Assembly (NCBI RefSeq): GCF_028389875.1 | Contig: NC_084665.1 | Coordinates: 3,100,001 to 3,164,000 of the forward strand | Direction: 5' to 3' | DNA length: 64,000 bases | DNA from: Rhea pennata | Taxonomy: Eukaryota > Chordata > Aves > Rheiformes > Rheidae | Shown here: positions 51,931-64,000 of the stretch, piece after piece | Layout: every line of letters begins with the position of its first letter | Numbering within the stretch: position 1 is the first letter of the stretch | Translations under genes and position numbers: made by a program | Notes under the pieces: generated by a model | Told to the model about the DNA's origin: nothing | Database searches by the model: none | The model's input: only the letters and a program-made list of their open reading frames with translations

Positions 51931-53589
51931 ACTTATATCGACCACGAATCTCGTTGCCTCCCTGCTGCATGTGGAACAGGCTCCTAAAGATTACCATTTA
52001 GTTTTAAGACTGTCATGTTTTTATTGGAAAGAAATCACCCTAAAAGCATTTTTCATCTATGCAGTTTTTAAGAATCCAATCCTCCCTTGTAGCTTAAGAA
52101 CAAATAATTTCCTGATTACCACCGAGTCAAGGCCAACTTGAGAAATTTGTATTTATTTCCTGATAACATAATCCACATTCTGCGGAATTTGCCATGTGAA
52201 ATACATTCCCATGTAATACGGCAGTGTTAATGGTGCAGAGTAAAATCGCAAGCTGGTTTGAAATGCAGAGATTCTGGAGGAAAAGATACCAAATCACATA
52301 ATGCAGCTCCATAATCATTTGACAAAAAGGGATCTGTTTATCCGATTATTATTTTGGTTGCATGTCCTTAACAAAACGCAGCAGCTACCAGTTCTTCCAA
52401 AGCATTCGGGCCACGGATGCGACCACAGAGAGGCGAGCTTTATTGGGAAAGCTCCTTCGTTACCCTGTGCGCAGCCCTGAGCTCCTCAGGTGCTGGGACT
52501 ATCAAAGGGATGAGACACAGGATCACATCCTTAGCTGCTCTAAACCGCAGTAGCTTCACTGAAATCATTGCAGCAACGATTATGAACAGGCAGGCAGGAA
52601 ATGGAGAGCACTGCTACAGGAATATAAAGATACCATTGGAAAAAAGATTGCGACCAATGAAGTCAAGTGAAGTTAGAAGGAAGTCTGTGCATTTAGCAAG
52701 ACCAAACACAAATACTGCTCATTAGTTAGCTTTAGTGCAATATGTTATTTGATAATCTGCCATTCGTGGTTCAGAATATGGGGTCGTCTTTACTTGGTGA
52801 ACTTTTGCAGTTTTAAACCAGGGAAGAAGCAATGGTCACATCTTACAGTGACAACTTCAGGAAACTACCAGCTCCTTGAATTTCCAAGGGGAAATCCTGA
52901 AATGCTAATATAGGACTTAATTTGTAAAGAATTCCAGAAAGCTAACATAGCACTGGGGAAACCTTGCTTATCAAGATCTTAAAAAAACCAAATGATTCCT
53001 TTTCATGAGATTGCAAGTTGGCTCAAAGACTGTAACTGTACTGATAAAATTATACAACTTCTTGAAGGAATTTGATTTCATCCTGTGAAGCAGTCTGATA
53101 TAGAAAGAAGTGAGTGTTATACAATATTGATGGTGCCCATATGAACTGGACTTTAACATATTTAACTGCTAAATCCTCAAATCAACACCAAATGATTCAG
53201 CAGTTCCAGCGTGTTCTCAGTCCAGTAGTGCAGGCTTAACTAAGAGGTGCAGAAAAGTATTAAATCACTGGCAGCAACGTTTGCAGAAGATTCAAAAATG
53301 AGCTGAGTCCTAAATAGCACAGGGATCAGGTCAGATATGCAGACAAATTTATGCAGCTCCAGAACAAGATTTTCTCCCTGAAGCGAGATTAATTTGGATA
53401 AGGAAGAAGGGGCACATTTTTCACCACCTGTTCCCCAACATAATTTACAGCAGCCAAAATAATTTGCTGTTCTTGATTATAATAGCTATAAACAGTCAAG
53501 GTATCCAACGTGACCGCTGGGAAGAACTGCACAGTACAGAAGCTGTAGCTTTGTCTTCTCTGCCTGGAGGCTTCTGGATCACTTGCAAG
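51931..53589. other. Intergenic, nothing recognised
   Basis: AT-rich sequence with no exon-like structure. Short open frames here have no family resemblance. Confidence 0.5.
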
Positions 53590-55705
53590 CTGCCCAGAGG
53601 TCCTAGTGAAGATGAAAAATTAATTTGTACATTGGTGACAACTTCCTCACATCAACAGATGACTGAGGAGCCAAGGAGGAGAGGGGCCCTGTGCTACATC
53701 ATACTTACAAACAAGGAAGAACTGGCTGGAGATGTGAAAGTCCAGGGCAGCCTTGGCTGCAGTGACCACAAGACGGTGGAGTTCAGGAACCTGCAAGGAA
53801 GGAGCAGGGCAAAAAGCAAGATCATAACCCTGGACTTCAGGAGAACGGAGTTCAGCCTGTTCATGGACCTGCTTGGAAGAATCCCATGGGTTACAGCCCT
53901 GGAAGGAAGTGGAGTCCAAGAGAGCTGGCTGACATTCAAGGATCACCTTCTCCAAGCTCAAGAATGGTCCATCTCAGCAAGCAGAAAATCAAGCAAAGGT
54001 GGCAGGAAACTTGCATGGATGAACAAGGAGCTCCTAACTAAACTCAAACATAAAAGGGAAGTGTACAAGAAGTGGAAGCAGGGACAGGTGACTCCAGAGG
54101 AATATAGAGATTACCATCCAGGTACGTAGGGAGTGGAAGTCTGGAGTAATGAAGACTTACCGTCAGAGGATCTTCCTCTGGAACACTTAAACTAAGCTAT
54201 GGAACACTTAAACAAACTGGACACACATAGGTCCTTGGGACCTGATAAGATGCACCTGCAAGTGCTGAAGGAGCTGGCCAACGTCATTGCAAAGTCACTG
54301 TCGATTATCTTTGAAAGGTCATAGTGATCAATCAAAAAAGGTGCCCAAGCACTGGAAGATTTCAAGAAGGGCAAGAAGAATGACCTGTGGAACTGCAGGC
54401 TTGTCAGTAAGGGAAGCTAATGGAACAACTAATCCTGGATACTATTTCCAGACATGTGAAGGATAGGATGGTTATGGAGAATAGTCAGCATGGATTTACA
54501 AAAGGGAAATAGTGCTTAACAAGCCTGATAGCTTCGTATGATGAAATGATTGCCTTGGTGGATGAGGGGAGAGCAGTGGATAGTGTGTACCTTAACTGTA
54601 GTAAGGCTTTCAATACTGTCCATGACATCCTCGTAGACAAGCTGAGGAAGTGTAGGCTAGATAAACAGACAATGAGGTGGACTGAAAACTGGCTTAAGTG
54701 CCAGGCTCAGAGAGCTGAGATCAGCTGCACAAAGTCCAGCTGGAGACCAGTTCCCAAGGCATCAATACTGGGGCCAATACTGTTAAACACTTTCATTAAC
54801 GACCTGGCTGATGGGACTGAACACCCTCAGCAAATTTGCTGACCATAAAAAACTTGGAGGAGTGGCTGATATCCCAGGAGGCTGTGCTGCCACTCAGAGG
54901 GACCTCAACAAGCTGGAGAAATGGGCAGTGAGGAACCTCATCAAGTTCAACAAAGAAAAGTGCAGAGTCCTGCAACTAGGGAGGAATAACCCCAAGCACC
55001 AGTACAGGCTGGGGGCTGACCTGCTGGAGAGCAGCTCTGTGGAGAAGGACCTGGGAGTCCTGGTCAACAAGGTCACCACGAGCCAGTCTGCCTTTGTGAC
55101 AAAGAAGGCCAAATGGTATCTTGGGTTACATTAGGAAGAGCATTGCTAGCAGGTGATCCTTGTCCTCTACTGAGCCCTGGTGAGGCCACATCTGGAGTAC
55201 TATGTCCAGTTCTGGGCTCCCCAGGGCAAGAGAGACATGGATTTACTGGAGCAAATCCAGTGAAAGGCCACTAAGACCAACGAAGAGACTGGAGAATCTT
55301 TCATATGAGGAAAGGCTGAGAGAGCTGGGACTGTTCAGGCTGGAGAAAAGGGTCAGGGTGGGTCTTATCAATGTTTATAAATATCTGAAGGGAAGGTGTA
55401 AAGAGGATGAGGCCAAACTCTTGTCAGTGGTGCCTGTGACTGGATGAGGGGCAACAGGCACAAGCAGAAACACAGGAAGTTCCACTTGGACATGAGAAAA
55501 TACTTCCTTACTGTGAGGATAACAGAGAACTGGAACAGGTTGCCCAGAGAGATTGTGGAGTCTCCATCCCTCAAGATAGTCCATACCCAACTGAACACAG
55601 TCCCATGCAATGTTCTGTAGGTGACTCTGCTTGAGCAGTGGGGAGTTGGACCAGAAGATCTCCAGATAGTCCAACCTCAACTATTCTGCGATTCTGTGAC
55701 TCAAC
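53590..55705 (+). mobile_element. CR1 LINE, internally deleted and decayed
   Basis: The 5' part codes the linker between endonuclease and RT (EEPRRRGAL, then TNKEELAGDVKVQGSLGCSD, KIITLDFRRTEF, LAWMNKELLTKLKHKREVYK, TPEEYRDY). About 54,120-54,190 the sequence jumps to a point shortly before the RT domain, so roughly 100 or more codons are missing. The RT then continues in changing frames: AVDSVYLNCSKAFNTV, GGVADIPGGCAATQRDLNKL, VLQLGRNNPKHQY and EKDLGVLV. The catalytic box is disrupted (FADHKK at the FADDTK position). The element runs through the ORF2 C-terminus to a tail with TTCTGCGATTCTGTGA near 55,700. Several frameshifts and stops make it inactive. Confidence 0.9.
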
Positions 55706-58700
55706 AGGCAGCAATGACATGCAGTTTTTAAGCACAGACCCAGAGAGGAGCAGAAGAGGGGTAAGCCATGAAATGCATGTCTGCAATGAAAAGGGAATTA
55801 TTTTAGCAGGCACCCACTCTTCAGTACGTGACCAGGGTGAACTGCAATGCAGTGTCCCAGCAGCTTCTTGCCTCATAGGAAGGCTGACAAACACTTGGCC
55901 TTGTGGCATGACACAATATATTATTGGAAAGCAGGGCTCAAAGATAGGAGGTAGAGAGGGATTTTTGTTTGGCTGCTTGTTTTGGGAACCCAGAGGGCTG
56001 AGCAACAGAGAAGCAGAGGGGATTTACCATAGGTAACTCACCTTATGGGTGCGCAAGAAAATATATGTTGAAATTCTGGCAGAGAAGATCAGGAAGGATA
56101 CAACTTCTTCCGCCTTCAAAAATTTCAACAGCCAAAAAGGAAAAATCCCTGTAATTTGCCATTCAGATAGCCTAGCAAAACACACAAAAAAATCTACAAA
56201 ATAGCTAAAACACATGAGAATCATCTTGCCAGCCTTGCTAGGTGCTGGCTGTTTGGGATAGCAATACACAGTAACCTGGGATGCTTTGCCACTAACAGGA
56301 ACTATAGCTGCACATAAGTGTAATTACACACATATTTGACATGGGTCTTATTTTCAGATATGCCCCATTATGCTCAATTCCTACTGAAATCTATAAGCAT
56401 TGCAGGTTCACTACCCCTCAGAAAACCAGGCTCTGTGTATCTGTCCAGCAACTCCTTCATTTTCTTCTATTATTTTTCCTGTAATAAAGATTGCATAGCA
56501 ATGATGAATGCAGAGAAGGAAGACACAAAGGAGCAAAGCTATGTCTTGGAGAACACATCACCATAGCCAGACGAGGAAGTCCTTGGAATTTCTTTATTCC
56601 AAACGTGGAATTTCTTTAGAAATTTATGAGCGGTTTGGTTGCAGGATTGGGGTCACATCAGCAAGCCTGGATGGAGCACATGCATCGGTGGTGCAGAACA
56701 AGCGGGCAGCTGTAATGTATTTTCTCCCACTGGAAAAAATACACTATTAAACGATCAAAAAATTTTGTACAATACGTCACCGTTATATCAATATCTATCC
56801 AGAGGCTTAAAAACACAGACAACATCATTAGGAACCGGTCTTCTCCACGCAAGAACTCTCTCCATTATATCTCCCCTTCCTCGAAGAGGTAAGTCGGGAG
56901 AAGGGCACTTGACCAAATCACCTCATTTATTCATGGCCCTTCCTTAAGAACAATGGGAATAATAAATCCTGCAGGAGCAATGCAGCTAATTCACGTGCAG
57001 ACCTGCAAACAGGCAATTTGCAAACTAATTGCTCCCTCCCGCCTCCCATGCAATATGTTGCGCAGACGGGTTGGCCGAACACTGGCTCTGCGATACTTTT
57101 TGTCTGCGTCGGCTGCCCGGTAAGAGGCAGTTGAAATGCCTTCTGGGCAGACAATGAGTTTGCTCAAGTGTGCGACTATTTCGGAGGGAAGCTATCCCGC
57201 CCACCCCGGGTGGCAAAGGTTTGTTCTGCCCGTGTCCAGCTGCCGTGTCCTGCCAGCAAAATGCAGGGGCCATGTGCAGGACAAAACAGTTTTGCCTTAT
57301 TGCTTCTCCCAGCTTGGTAGGACGCGGCAAATAGCAGTAGCAGCATATGGGCCTCAGGGGATTTCAGTCATTTAACAAACATTATATTCTCCATAACAAA
57401 ACAGCAATATTTTGGTACTTAGATCACCCATGTAACTAAATTAAATTCCCTAGATGGTGATGGCTGGTATGCTAATTGGCTTGCCCCTGTGGCTTTTCTA
57501 TGCAGCACCCCAAGAAACAGATTGGCCCATTTTTCAGGCGACTGTTAGTTGGACTAATGAATAGCAGGCTGATGGGGCCAATCACCTCGCTTGGTAATGC
57601 AAACCCTGGATGTCCAAGAGGACAAGTGAGAGGTGAAGTGGCTTTTGCAGGAGGCGGGCAGACGGGCTAGTGCCTGGTCAAATCAAACTCGTTTTTCATT
57701 CCTTTACGTTGGGACCACGAGGGAAGGTTTAGCATCTGATTCAGCTGCCCCGTTGGGATGCCGCGCTCTCCAAACGGCTGAATCTCCTGCGAGAAGGGCT
57801 TCCCTCATGGATGCAGAAGGCCAGCCGGCACCCTTATTAAGCGGGTGGCTGCAGATCTGATTCTCCATCTCTTTGGTCCCTAACCCAGGCAACTTCTGCT
57901 GCCTTTGGGAAAGTCACTTTGAGTCCCTTTAGGGTGTTTCAATTACACTTCGGCAACTGATGAGCTTTCTGAGTTCATTAGCCAAACCAAAAAATAACTC
58001 TTACAAATTGACAGTTATCCAAAACTTTTCAGGCTTTATATTATTTTAGCAACCAACTATCTTAACTGTTTCATACACCACCTTTCTAGTCAATCACGGT
58101 TATAAACTTCACTAAAATGTACAAATTATTTCAGTTGCTTATTCTCCATGTAAACATCAGTGCACAGTTTTAGTTTCAAGATGAGCACGAATGTGGCTCA
58201 AACCAGCACATGGATGCTTCATGTCAAAAATCATTTCTGAAAATCTCAATTATAGCATAATCTTTTTGTGTCATGACATTAAAATCACTGAGCCCAGATG
58301 AAAGACTAATGTTACCGTGAAGTTTAAACAACCACATTTTATTATAGAACTATCATCAGGCTGTATAGTTGTAAGATCATATTTTGCCAACATATACTTA
58401 TTTTCATCACAGGATAATAAATTAGGTTAGAAGATAGGTAGGTAGCTCCATTTACTGAGAAAAATGTGACACAAAAGAGGATACAGCCTATATTCAAAAG
58501 GAAAGAAGGATTTTTGGTGTGCACACTTCTGGACACCCAATCTGGGCACTCCCAAAGGCCCAGCGCTCAAAGGGCAGAGAGGATGTTTTGGGAAAAAGAG
58601 GTCTTCTTAAAGTGCCTCAGATTGAACAAGAAGAGATTTCTGGTGTTTGCTTCTCTGAACTGATTATAACTATTTATCTAGCTAGCTCTGCGTTCACTCT

Positions 58701-58899
58701 ACAATCTGAGCACTTTATAACCAGCAGTGTATTTATCACTGGGGCATCAGGAAATATATTCATTTCATAGGAACTACAACACTGTAATTTAGTTTGCTTG
58801 TCCAAGAAAGCTCAGAAATACTGGCAAATATGCCTTCTCCATCTTCTGAGGTATAAATGATTGAAGATAAACAACAGGCTGTCACTAATACTTATTCAT
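55706..58899. other. Intergenic between two CR1 copies
   Basis: No gene recognised. The stretch at 57,360-57,620 is AT-rich with ACTAAATTAAATTCCC, ATGCTAATTGGC, GGACTAATGAATAG and two CCAAT-type motifs, and may be regulatory. 57,870-58,330 is similar in character. Neither has a repeat match. Confidence 0.4.
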
Positions 58900-60175
58900 C
58901 AGTAGCTGGCCCAAGATACATTCATTCTGGATGTCATCTCCAAGCATATGGAGGAAAAGAAGGTGATCAGGAGTAGCCAGTGTGGATTCACCAAGGGGAA
59001 ATCCTGCTTAACCAAGCTGATAGCTTTCTGTGATGGAGTGACTGGCTGGGTAGATGAGGAGGGAGCAGTGGACGTTGTGTACCTTGACTTCAGCAAGGCT
59101 TTTGACACTGTCTCCCGTAACATCCTCCTAGAGAAGCTCAGGCAGCGTGCGTTGGACGAGCAGACAGTGAGGTGGATTGAGAATTGGCTGAAAGGCAGAG
59201 CTCAGAGGGTCGTCATCAGTGGCGTGGAGTCTAGTTGGAGGCCCATGGCTAGTGGAGTCCCCCAGGGGTCAGCACTGGGTCCCATCCTGCTCAACTTCTT
59301 CATCAATGACCTGGATGAGGGGACAGAATGCCTCCTCAGCAAGTTTGCTGATGCTACCAAGCTCGGAGGAGTGACTGACACACCTGAGGGCTGTGCTGCC
59401 ATTCAGAGAGACCTGGGGAGGCTGGAGAGTTGGGCAAAGAGGAACCTCCTGAGGTTCAGCAGGGGCAACTGCAGAGTCCTGCACCTAGGGAGGAATAACC
59501 CCATGCACCAGTACAAGCTGGTGGCTGACCTTGTGGAGAGTAGCTCTGCAGAGAAGGACCTGGGAGTGCTGGTGGATGACAAGTTGACCATGAGCCAGCG
59601 ATGTGCCCTTGTGGCCAGGAAGGCCAATGGTCTCCTGGGCTGCATTCGGAAGAGTGTTGCCAGTAGGTGGAGGGAGGTGATCCTGCCCCTCTACTCAGCC
59701 CTGGGAAGGCCTCATCTTGAGTACTTCGTCCAGTTCTGGGCTCCCCAGGACAAGAGAGACATGGAGCTACTGCAGAGAGTCCAGCGTAGGGCTACAAAGA
59801 TGATCAGGGGACTGGAGCACCTGCCCTCTGAGGAACGGCTGCGAGAGCTGGGCCTGTTTAGCCTGGGGAAGAGAAGACTGAGGGAGGATCTTATCAATGT
59901 GTACAAGTACCTGAAGGGAGGGTGTCAAGGGGGATGGGGACAAACTCTTTTCAGCTGTCCCATGCAAAAGGACAAGAGGCAAAGGGCAAAAACTGAACTA
60001 CAGGAACTTCCACCTGAGTATGAGGAGGAGTATTTCTTCCCTGTGAGGGTGACAGAGCACTGGAACAGGTGGCCCAGAGAGGTTGTGGAGTCCCCTTCTC
60101 CGGAGATATTCAAAGCCTGCCTGGATGCAACCCTGTCTAACACGCTATAGGTGACCCTGCCTGTGATTCTGTGAT
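58900..60175 (+). mobile_element. CR1 LINE, 5'-truncated, with an uninterrupted RT reading frame
   Basis: One open frame (58,948-60,150, 400 residues) covers the CR1 ORF2 reverse transcriptase and C-terminus: SQCGFTKGKSCLTKLIAF, AVDVVYLDFSKAFDTVS, PQGSALGPILLNFFINDL, VLHLGRNNPMHQYK, LGRPHLEYFVQFWAPQ, RVQRRATKMIRGLEHLPSEE and the end [14 protein letters not shown]. The frame is intact, but the catalytic box reads FADATK instead of FADDTK, so one of the two metal-binding aspartates is gone. The 3' end carries GATTCTGTGATATGA, the CR1 tail type, but the usual segment between the stop and the tail is shortened. It is truncated at the 5' end just before the RT, as is usual for CR1. It looks younger than the copy at 53.6 kb. 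Confidence 0.93.
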
Positions 60176-61289
60176 ATGAAAAAATAGCTGAAAAGACTGT
60201 GTTTCTGTCAAGGTGCATGACGTTTATTCTACACCTAAATTTTTGGTGCCCCCTAACAAACGAGGGGTTCAGAGTGGAAAAGTGACTTTCTGGATCATTC
60301 CCCTATATAAGACTCTAAGCATTCGTCACGGAGGTGCAGGGTCATCCAGAACCACATGGAGGAGCGGGAGCGGGATGTGCAGTGACCTCCCTCTCAAGAG
60401 GCACTGGGACATGGAGGTATGCTGAAGACAGCTTGCAGGCCAGGAGGAGTGGCATTCATCCAAGAAAGGGAAAATATTGCACTCGAATCTAACGTACGTG
60501 TTTAAAGTGAGGGTAGCTCTTTGAGCACGATGCTGTATGTTTTAAGCTGCCCTAAATTAAAGTCGATATTTCTCTGATGTTTTCCTCTGCAGCACTGATC
60601 AGCAGCTGAGATAAATACGATGACAGCAGCTGTGGGCAGCTATTTAAGTCTCCTTCCTTAAAGCTTAATTAAGGTCAGAGCTAAGAGTGTTAAAAGTTAA
60701 AAAGACAAAGTCTAGCTGACATGACAGATTCATAGAGCAAACCCACAACTCTATGTCTGACTCTTCTGTTGCTTCAGCTCCTCTTGTTCCTTGAGCAAGG
60801 CACTGTCGGGCAAAGGCTGTGCTGCCACAACCCAGCACTTGGACAGCTCTGGCAGATTGAAAAGGGCCACTAAAGGTAACGTTTGCTCTTTAATCTGACC
60901 CAGTTGCATTTTTGCCTAATGAAGAAACATGTGCATGTAACTCTTCAGGTCAGATTTAATTCTAAGATTTAATCCTTTGGGTTTTGCATTAGAGAGGAGT
61001 CTGCAGCAAGTTTGATTTCCAAATTTCCATTTCTACAAACATCCAGCAATAGAACATTAGCAATAGTAAGGAAAGAGAGCTACCTTCAGTTTTCTGTTCT
61101 TCCTTGTCTTAAATTATTTACAGTATGCTTTGTATAATGAAATTGAAAATATCATGAGACATGCACACAAAACTGATCATGAAATAAAAGCATGAAAACA
61201 AATAATCACATGAAAAAGGCAAATAATCATGCAAAACCCCACAAATAATCACACAAAAAACACAAGCAATATCTACACTCCCCAGTCTA
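60176..61289. other. Intergenic, nothing recognised
   Basis: AT-rich intergenic DNA between two CR1 pieces. No coding or regulatory structure could be supported. Confidence 0.5.
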
Positions 61290-61700
61290 ACTGGTAGCTG
61301 ATTACTAATGGTGTTTCTCAGGGGTCAATACTGTCTAAGTCTTCACTGATGACCAGGAAGGTGAGGTGGAGCGTACTCACAGCCAGTTTGCGGTCTAGGG
61401 AGAACTGGAGGAAGCAGTCAACATGCTGTAGGGAAGCTGGGTTGGTTTAGCCTGGAGAAGAGAAGACAAGGGGAGGCGTTACTGCTGTCTGCCACCACCT
61501 AATGCAGCGAATACAGAGCCAGACTCTTCTTGGACATGTTTAGCATAAGGAGCAACGGGCACAAGCTGGAACACAGGAAGGGCCTATTAGGTGCCAGGTG
61601 AAAAATATCACTCTAAGGGTGGTTCATTTCTGGGCCAGGGTCCAGAACATTTCCATCCTTGGAGATCCTGAAAACATCCCTGGACCATGCCTGGAACAAC
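61290..61700 (+). mobile_element. CR1 LINE fragment, old
   Basis: Starts in the RT palm (GGTGTTTCTCAGGGGTCAAT, the PQGS motif decayed to SQGS). It jumps to the C-terminal part (TTTAGCCTGGAGAAGAGAAG), then AGCAACGGGCACAAGCTGGA and a degenerate 3' end. It has multiple breaks and internal deletions. Confidence 0.75.
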
Positions 61701-64000
61701 CTCAGAGAACTTCAAATCTGGCCCTGCTTTGATCAGGGGATCCTCAAGAGGTCAGCTAACCTAAATTCTTAAAATATCATGCACAAAATGTTTGCTAAAG
61801 CCACACTTTTTTTTTCACTTTTCTGTCATATTTTCCATAATAGCTCTCGAAAGCCTTAGAGAAGAGGTTGGAGTCATTTTACTGCAGAGGAAGCTGAACA
61901 ATAAGGTGAGCAAGCACCTTCCCCTCACTCACGATGTTCACTGTTCACTGTTGACTCCTGAATTACGACAATTTCATTTTCAACTGCCTAGAAAGCCACC
62001 CTTAATGTGAGACACAAGAGAACAATTCCTGAAAGCATGAATGATTCAAAATGGTAGTAGATTGTTTTCTCTTTACTTTTCCTCCCCACCTCAGCTCACG
62101 TTTTCATCAAAATAAGCCTTCAGAAGCAATAATAGATGACATTCATCTCAGTGCTATGTGACAGGCCATAGGTGAATGCATTTCTCATGAAATTGGGAAA
62201 CAATCCATTTGTGAAGTGAAAAACACACTGATAACACAGACATGGAAAAAAATGGGGAATTTTCCTTCATTAGGTGATATTCCGTGTGTTCTGTCTGCAT
62301 GAATGAGGACACAGCAGTGGGAACTGTCTAATAGCAGTGTTGGTGTAACTGGTATGATTTGTAGTAGCAGACACCTGGTTTTAAGCCCTGATCCCAATCT
62401 ATCCCTCAAGGCCATTCTGCTGGGCTCTGCACCTCATTCGAAAGTGTACAAAGCCAAATACATACTTGTTGGGAGCAGGTGCAATTCCATTAAACTCAGA
62501 GTTGTTTTTTTATTTTTATTTTTTTTAAAGAAACTCAAGTCATTCACCAAATTTCACCAACAGCCTAGATAATCTAGCAATTCTTTCTGGACTGAATAAC
62601 TGCAATGAGGCAGAAGTGCAAGGAGAAATAAACTCATTCATGAGATAATGTTTAAATAGCAATAGGACATGGTAATGCTGTTTCCCAGTGCTAGGGCCTA
62701 GAAGTATGCCTCAGTTAAGAGTGACTAAAATGCAAAGCAAACCAAGCTTGCTCACTTCCCTGCTAGTCAAGGCCTTGAACACCTTGCTGTATTTTCTCCT
62801 TCATGCTTTTCTTTCTATTGTTAACTGTCTTGCACACCAACATGAATGTGGATGTATTTCTCTGCCTGGAAAAGCAGTAACAACAATTTTACTTCTTTTC
62901 TTTGAAAGCAGAATCAACTCAAGTTTTACTCCATGAGTCCAAGGCATAGGTCAAAAATGGAGGAGGCAAAGGAGGGAAATCTAGAAATGGTCTTAACTTA
63001 CGTTACTGCAGACAACAGGCACGCACCTCAGTATAAATAACCACTAAGCCATTTCCATTCATGTTTCTAGTTAGTGCCTATTTAACACACAGACAGATAA
63101 TATAGGTCAATAATGTAGGTCATGAAAAACTTGTGGACACCTTTAGCCTGTAAGGCACCCAAAAGACCACACTGAGGCAGCATTTGCAAAGTTACAGCTC
63201 ATTTCTGTGCCTGGCTTGCAAATACCAGGGAGCATCAACACAGTCCTGCTTGGCTTTTCCTACTCTGTGGTACTACAGCTGCTAATGAAAATATCCAGGA
63301 GAGACCTTCCAAAATGCACTCACAAAATGTGGTGGAGCTCACCCACTAGTATCTATTATGCCCTATTATAGCCAGCCCGCAGAGTGAGAATAGAATATCC
63401 TCACTTGATACAATTCTAAAGCATATCAGAGTTCAAATTTATTGCTAGGCAATAGCTCTAGCTTGAAAAAAAAGAAACTTAGAAGGCAAAAAACATGTAA
63501 CTTCAGACTATAAAAACTGGCAAGTATCATTAGAAAAATAGAGCCAAAAAGGGAGAGCAGTCGGTGGGGGAATAATTTGCCAATATGCCAAAGGCATGGT
63601 TGGATCTTAATTTTTTAAGGAAAGGAGGTTTACAAGATTGGTTTGTCTGCCTGCTGCCCCTCAGAAACTTTTAAGTCCATTACTAGTCCTGGTTACTTAC
63701 AAACCACAATATGCGGTAAGTCCTGCTTGGCTAGAAATGTTAGTGGGAAGAAATGGGAAACCGCAGTGGAGGGCATCACAGGAACAGCTGGTGTTGCATG
63801 GGGTTTAGGCAAATGACAGATCCATGGGAAAACAAGCTTCATTTCCACTACTTCATGAACAACACAGACTTTTCTGTTGGAGGATAGCACTAACCTAGTC
63901 TGTTCTTTGAGATAAAGGGAGAAAATGGATCTTGGATTGGAACCTGAGTTACAGCTTTAATTGTTACCTTCACTTAGTATTCCCAGAATATTTTTCTTAT
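61701..64000. other. Intergenic to the window end, nothing recognised
   Basis: AT-rich DNA with no open frame above 90 codons and no family match on either strand. Confidence 0.5.

Noticed and set aside
53464-54129. 221-codon open frame as a possible host gene
   Set aside because: From about 53,590 its translation is CR1 ORF2; the first 40 codons have no family resemblance.

Overview
This is a 64 kb piece of a vertebrate nuclear genome, most likely from a bird. The evidence is spliced genes with GT-AG introns, GC-rich first exons in CpG islands, and chicken-repeat-1 (CR1) LINEs ending in the GATTCTGTGA type of 3' tail. The protein sequences are close to mammalian orthologues but clearly not mammalian. 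A crocodilian or turtle cannot be excluded from sequence alone.

Layout. 1-12.4 kb: the 3' eleven coding exons of POLR1B (+), the second-largest subunit of RNA polymerase I; its 5' exons lie left of the window. 13.7-14.1 kb: a 15-copy minisatellite. 14.2-15.0 kb: a tiny four-exon gene (+) that I read as PTCRA, the pre-T-cell-receptor alpha chain. 15.5-19.1 kb: CNPY3 (+), an ER co-chaperone for Toll-like receptors. 19.5-19.9 kb: a GC-box minisatellite. 20.0-21.5 kb: GNMT (+), glycine N-methyltransferase. 23.5-37.9 kb: PEX6 (-), a peroxisomal AAA ATPase with 17 coding exons. 41.9-44.0 kb: VSX1 (-), a paired-like retinal homeobox gene with 5 exons. 44-64 kb: no protein-coding gene visible. This last part holds a cluster of CRX/OTX-type sites just upstream of VSX1, several AT-rich blocks that look like conserved regulatory DNA, and three CR1 copies.

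For PTCRA, CNPY3, GNMT, PEX6 and VSX1 every coding exon was placed, and for POLR1B all that fall in the window. Exon phases were summed and each reading frame closes: PTCRA 159 aa, CNPY3 257 aa, GNMT 294 aa, PEX6 950 aa, VSX1 330 aa, POLR1B the last 926 aa. The genes do not form one pathway. PTCRA-CNPY3-GNMT-PEX6 is the same gene order as on human 6p21. It is flanked here by genes whose human orthologues lie on 2q (POLR1B) and 20p11 (VSX1).

The most interesting object is the PTCRA gene. It keeps the transmembrane charge pattern (R-x4-K-x4-D) and the connecting-peptide cysteine. It lacks the first immunoglobulin-fold cysteine and the tryptophan, has no N-glycosylation site, and stops right after the membrane segment, with no cytoplasmic tail.
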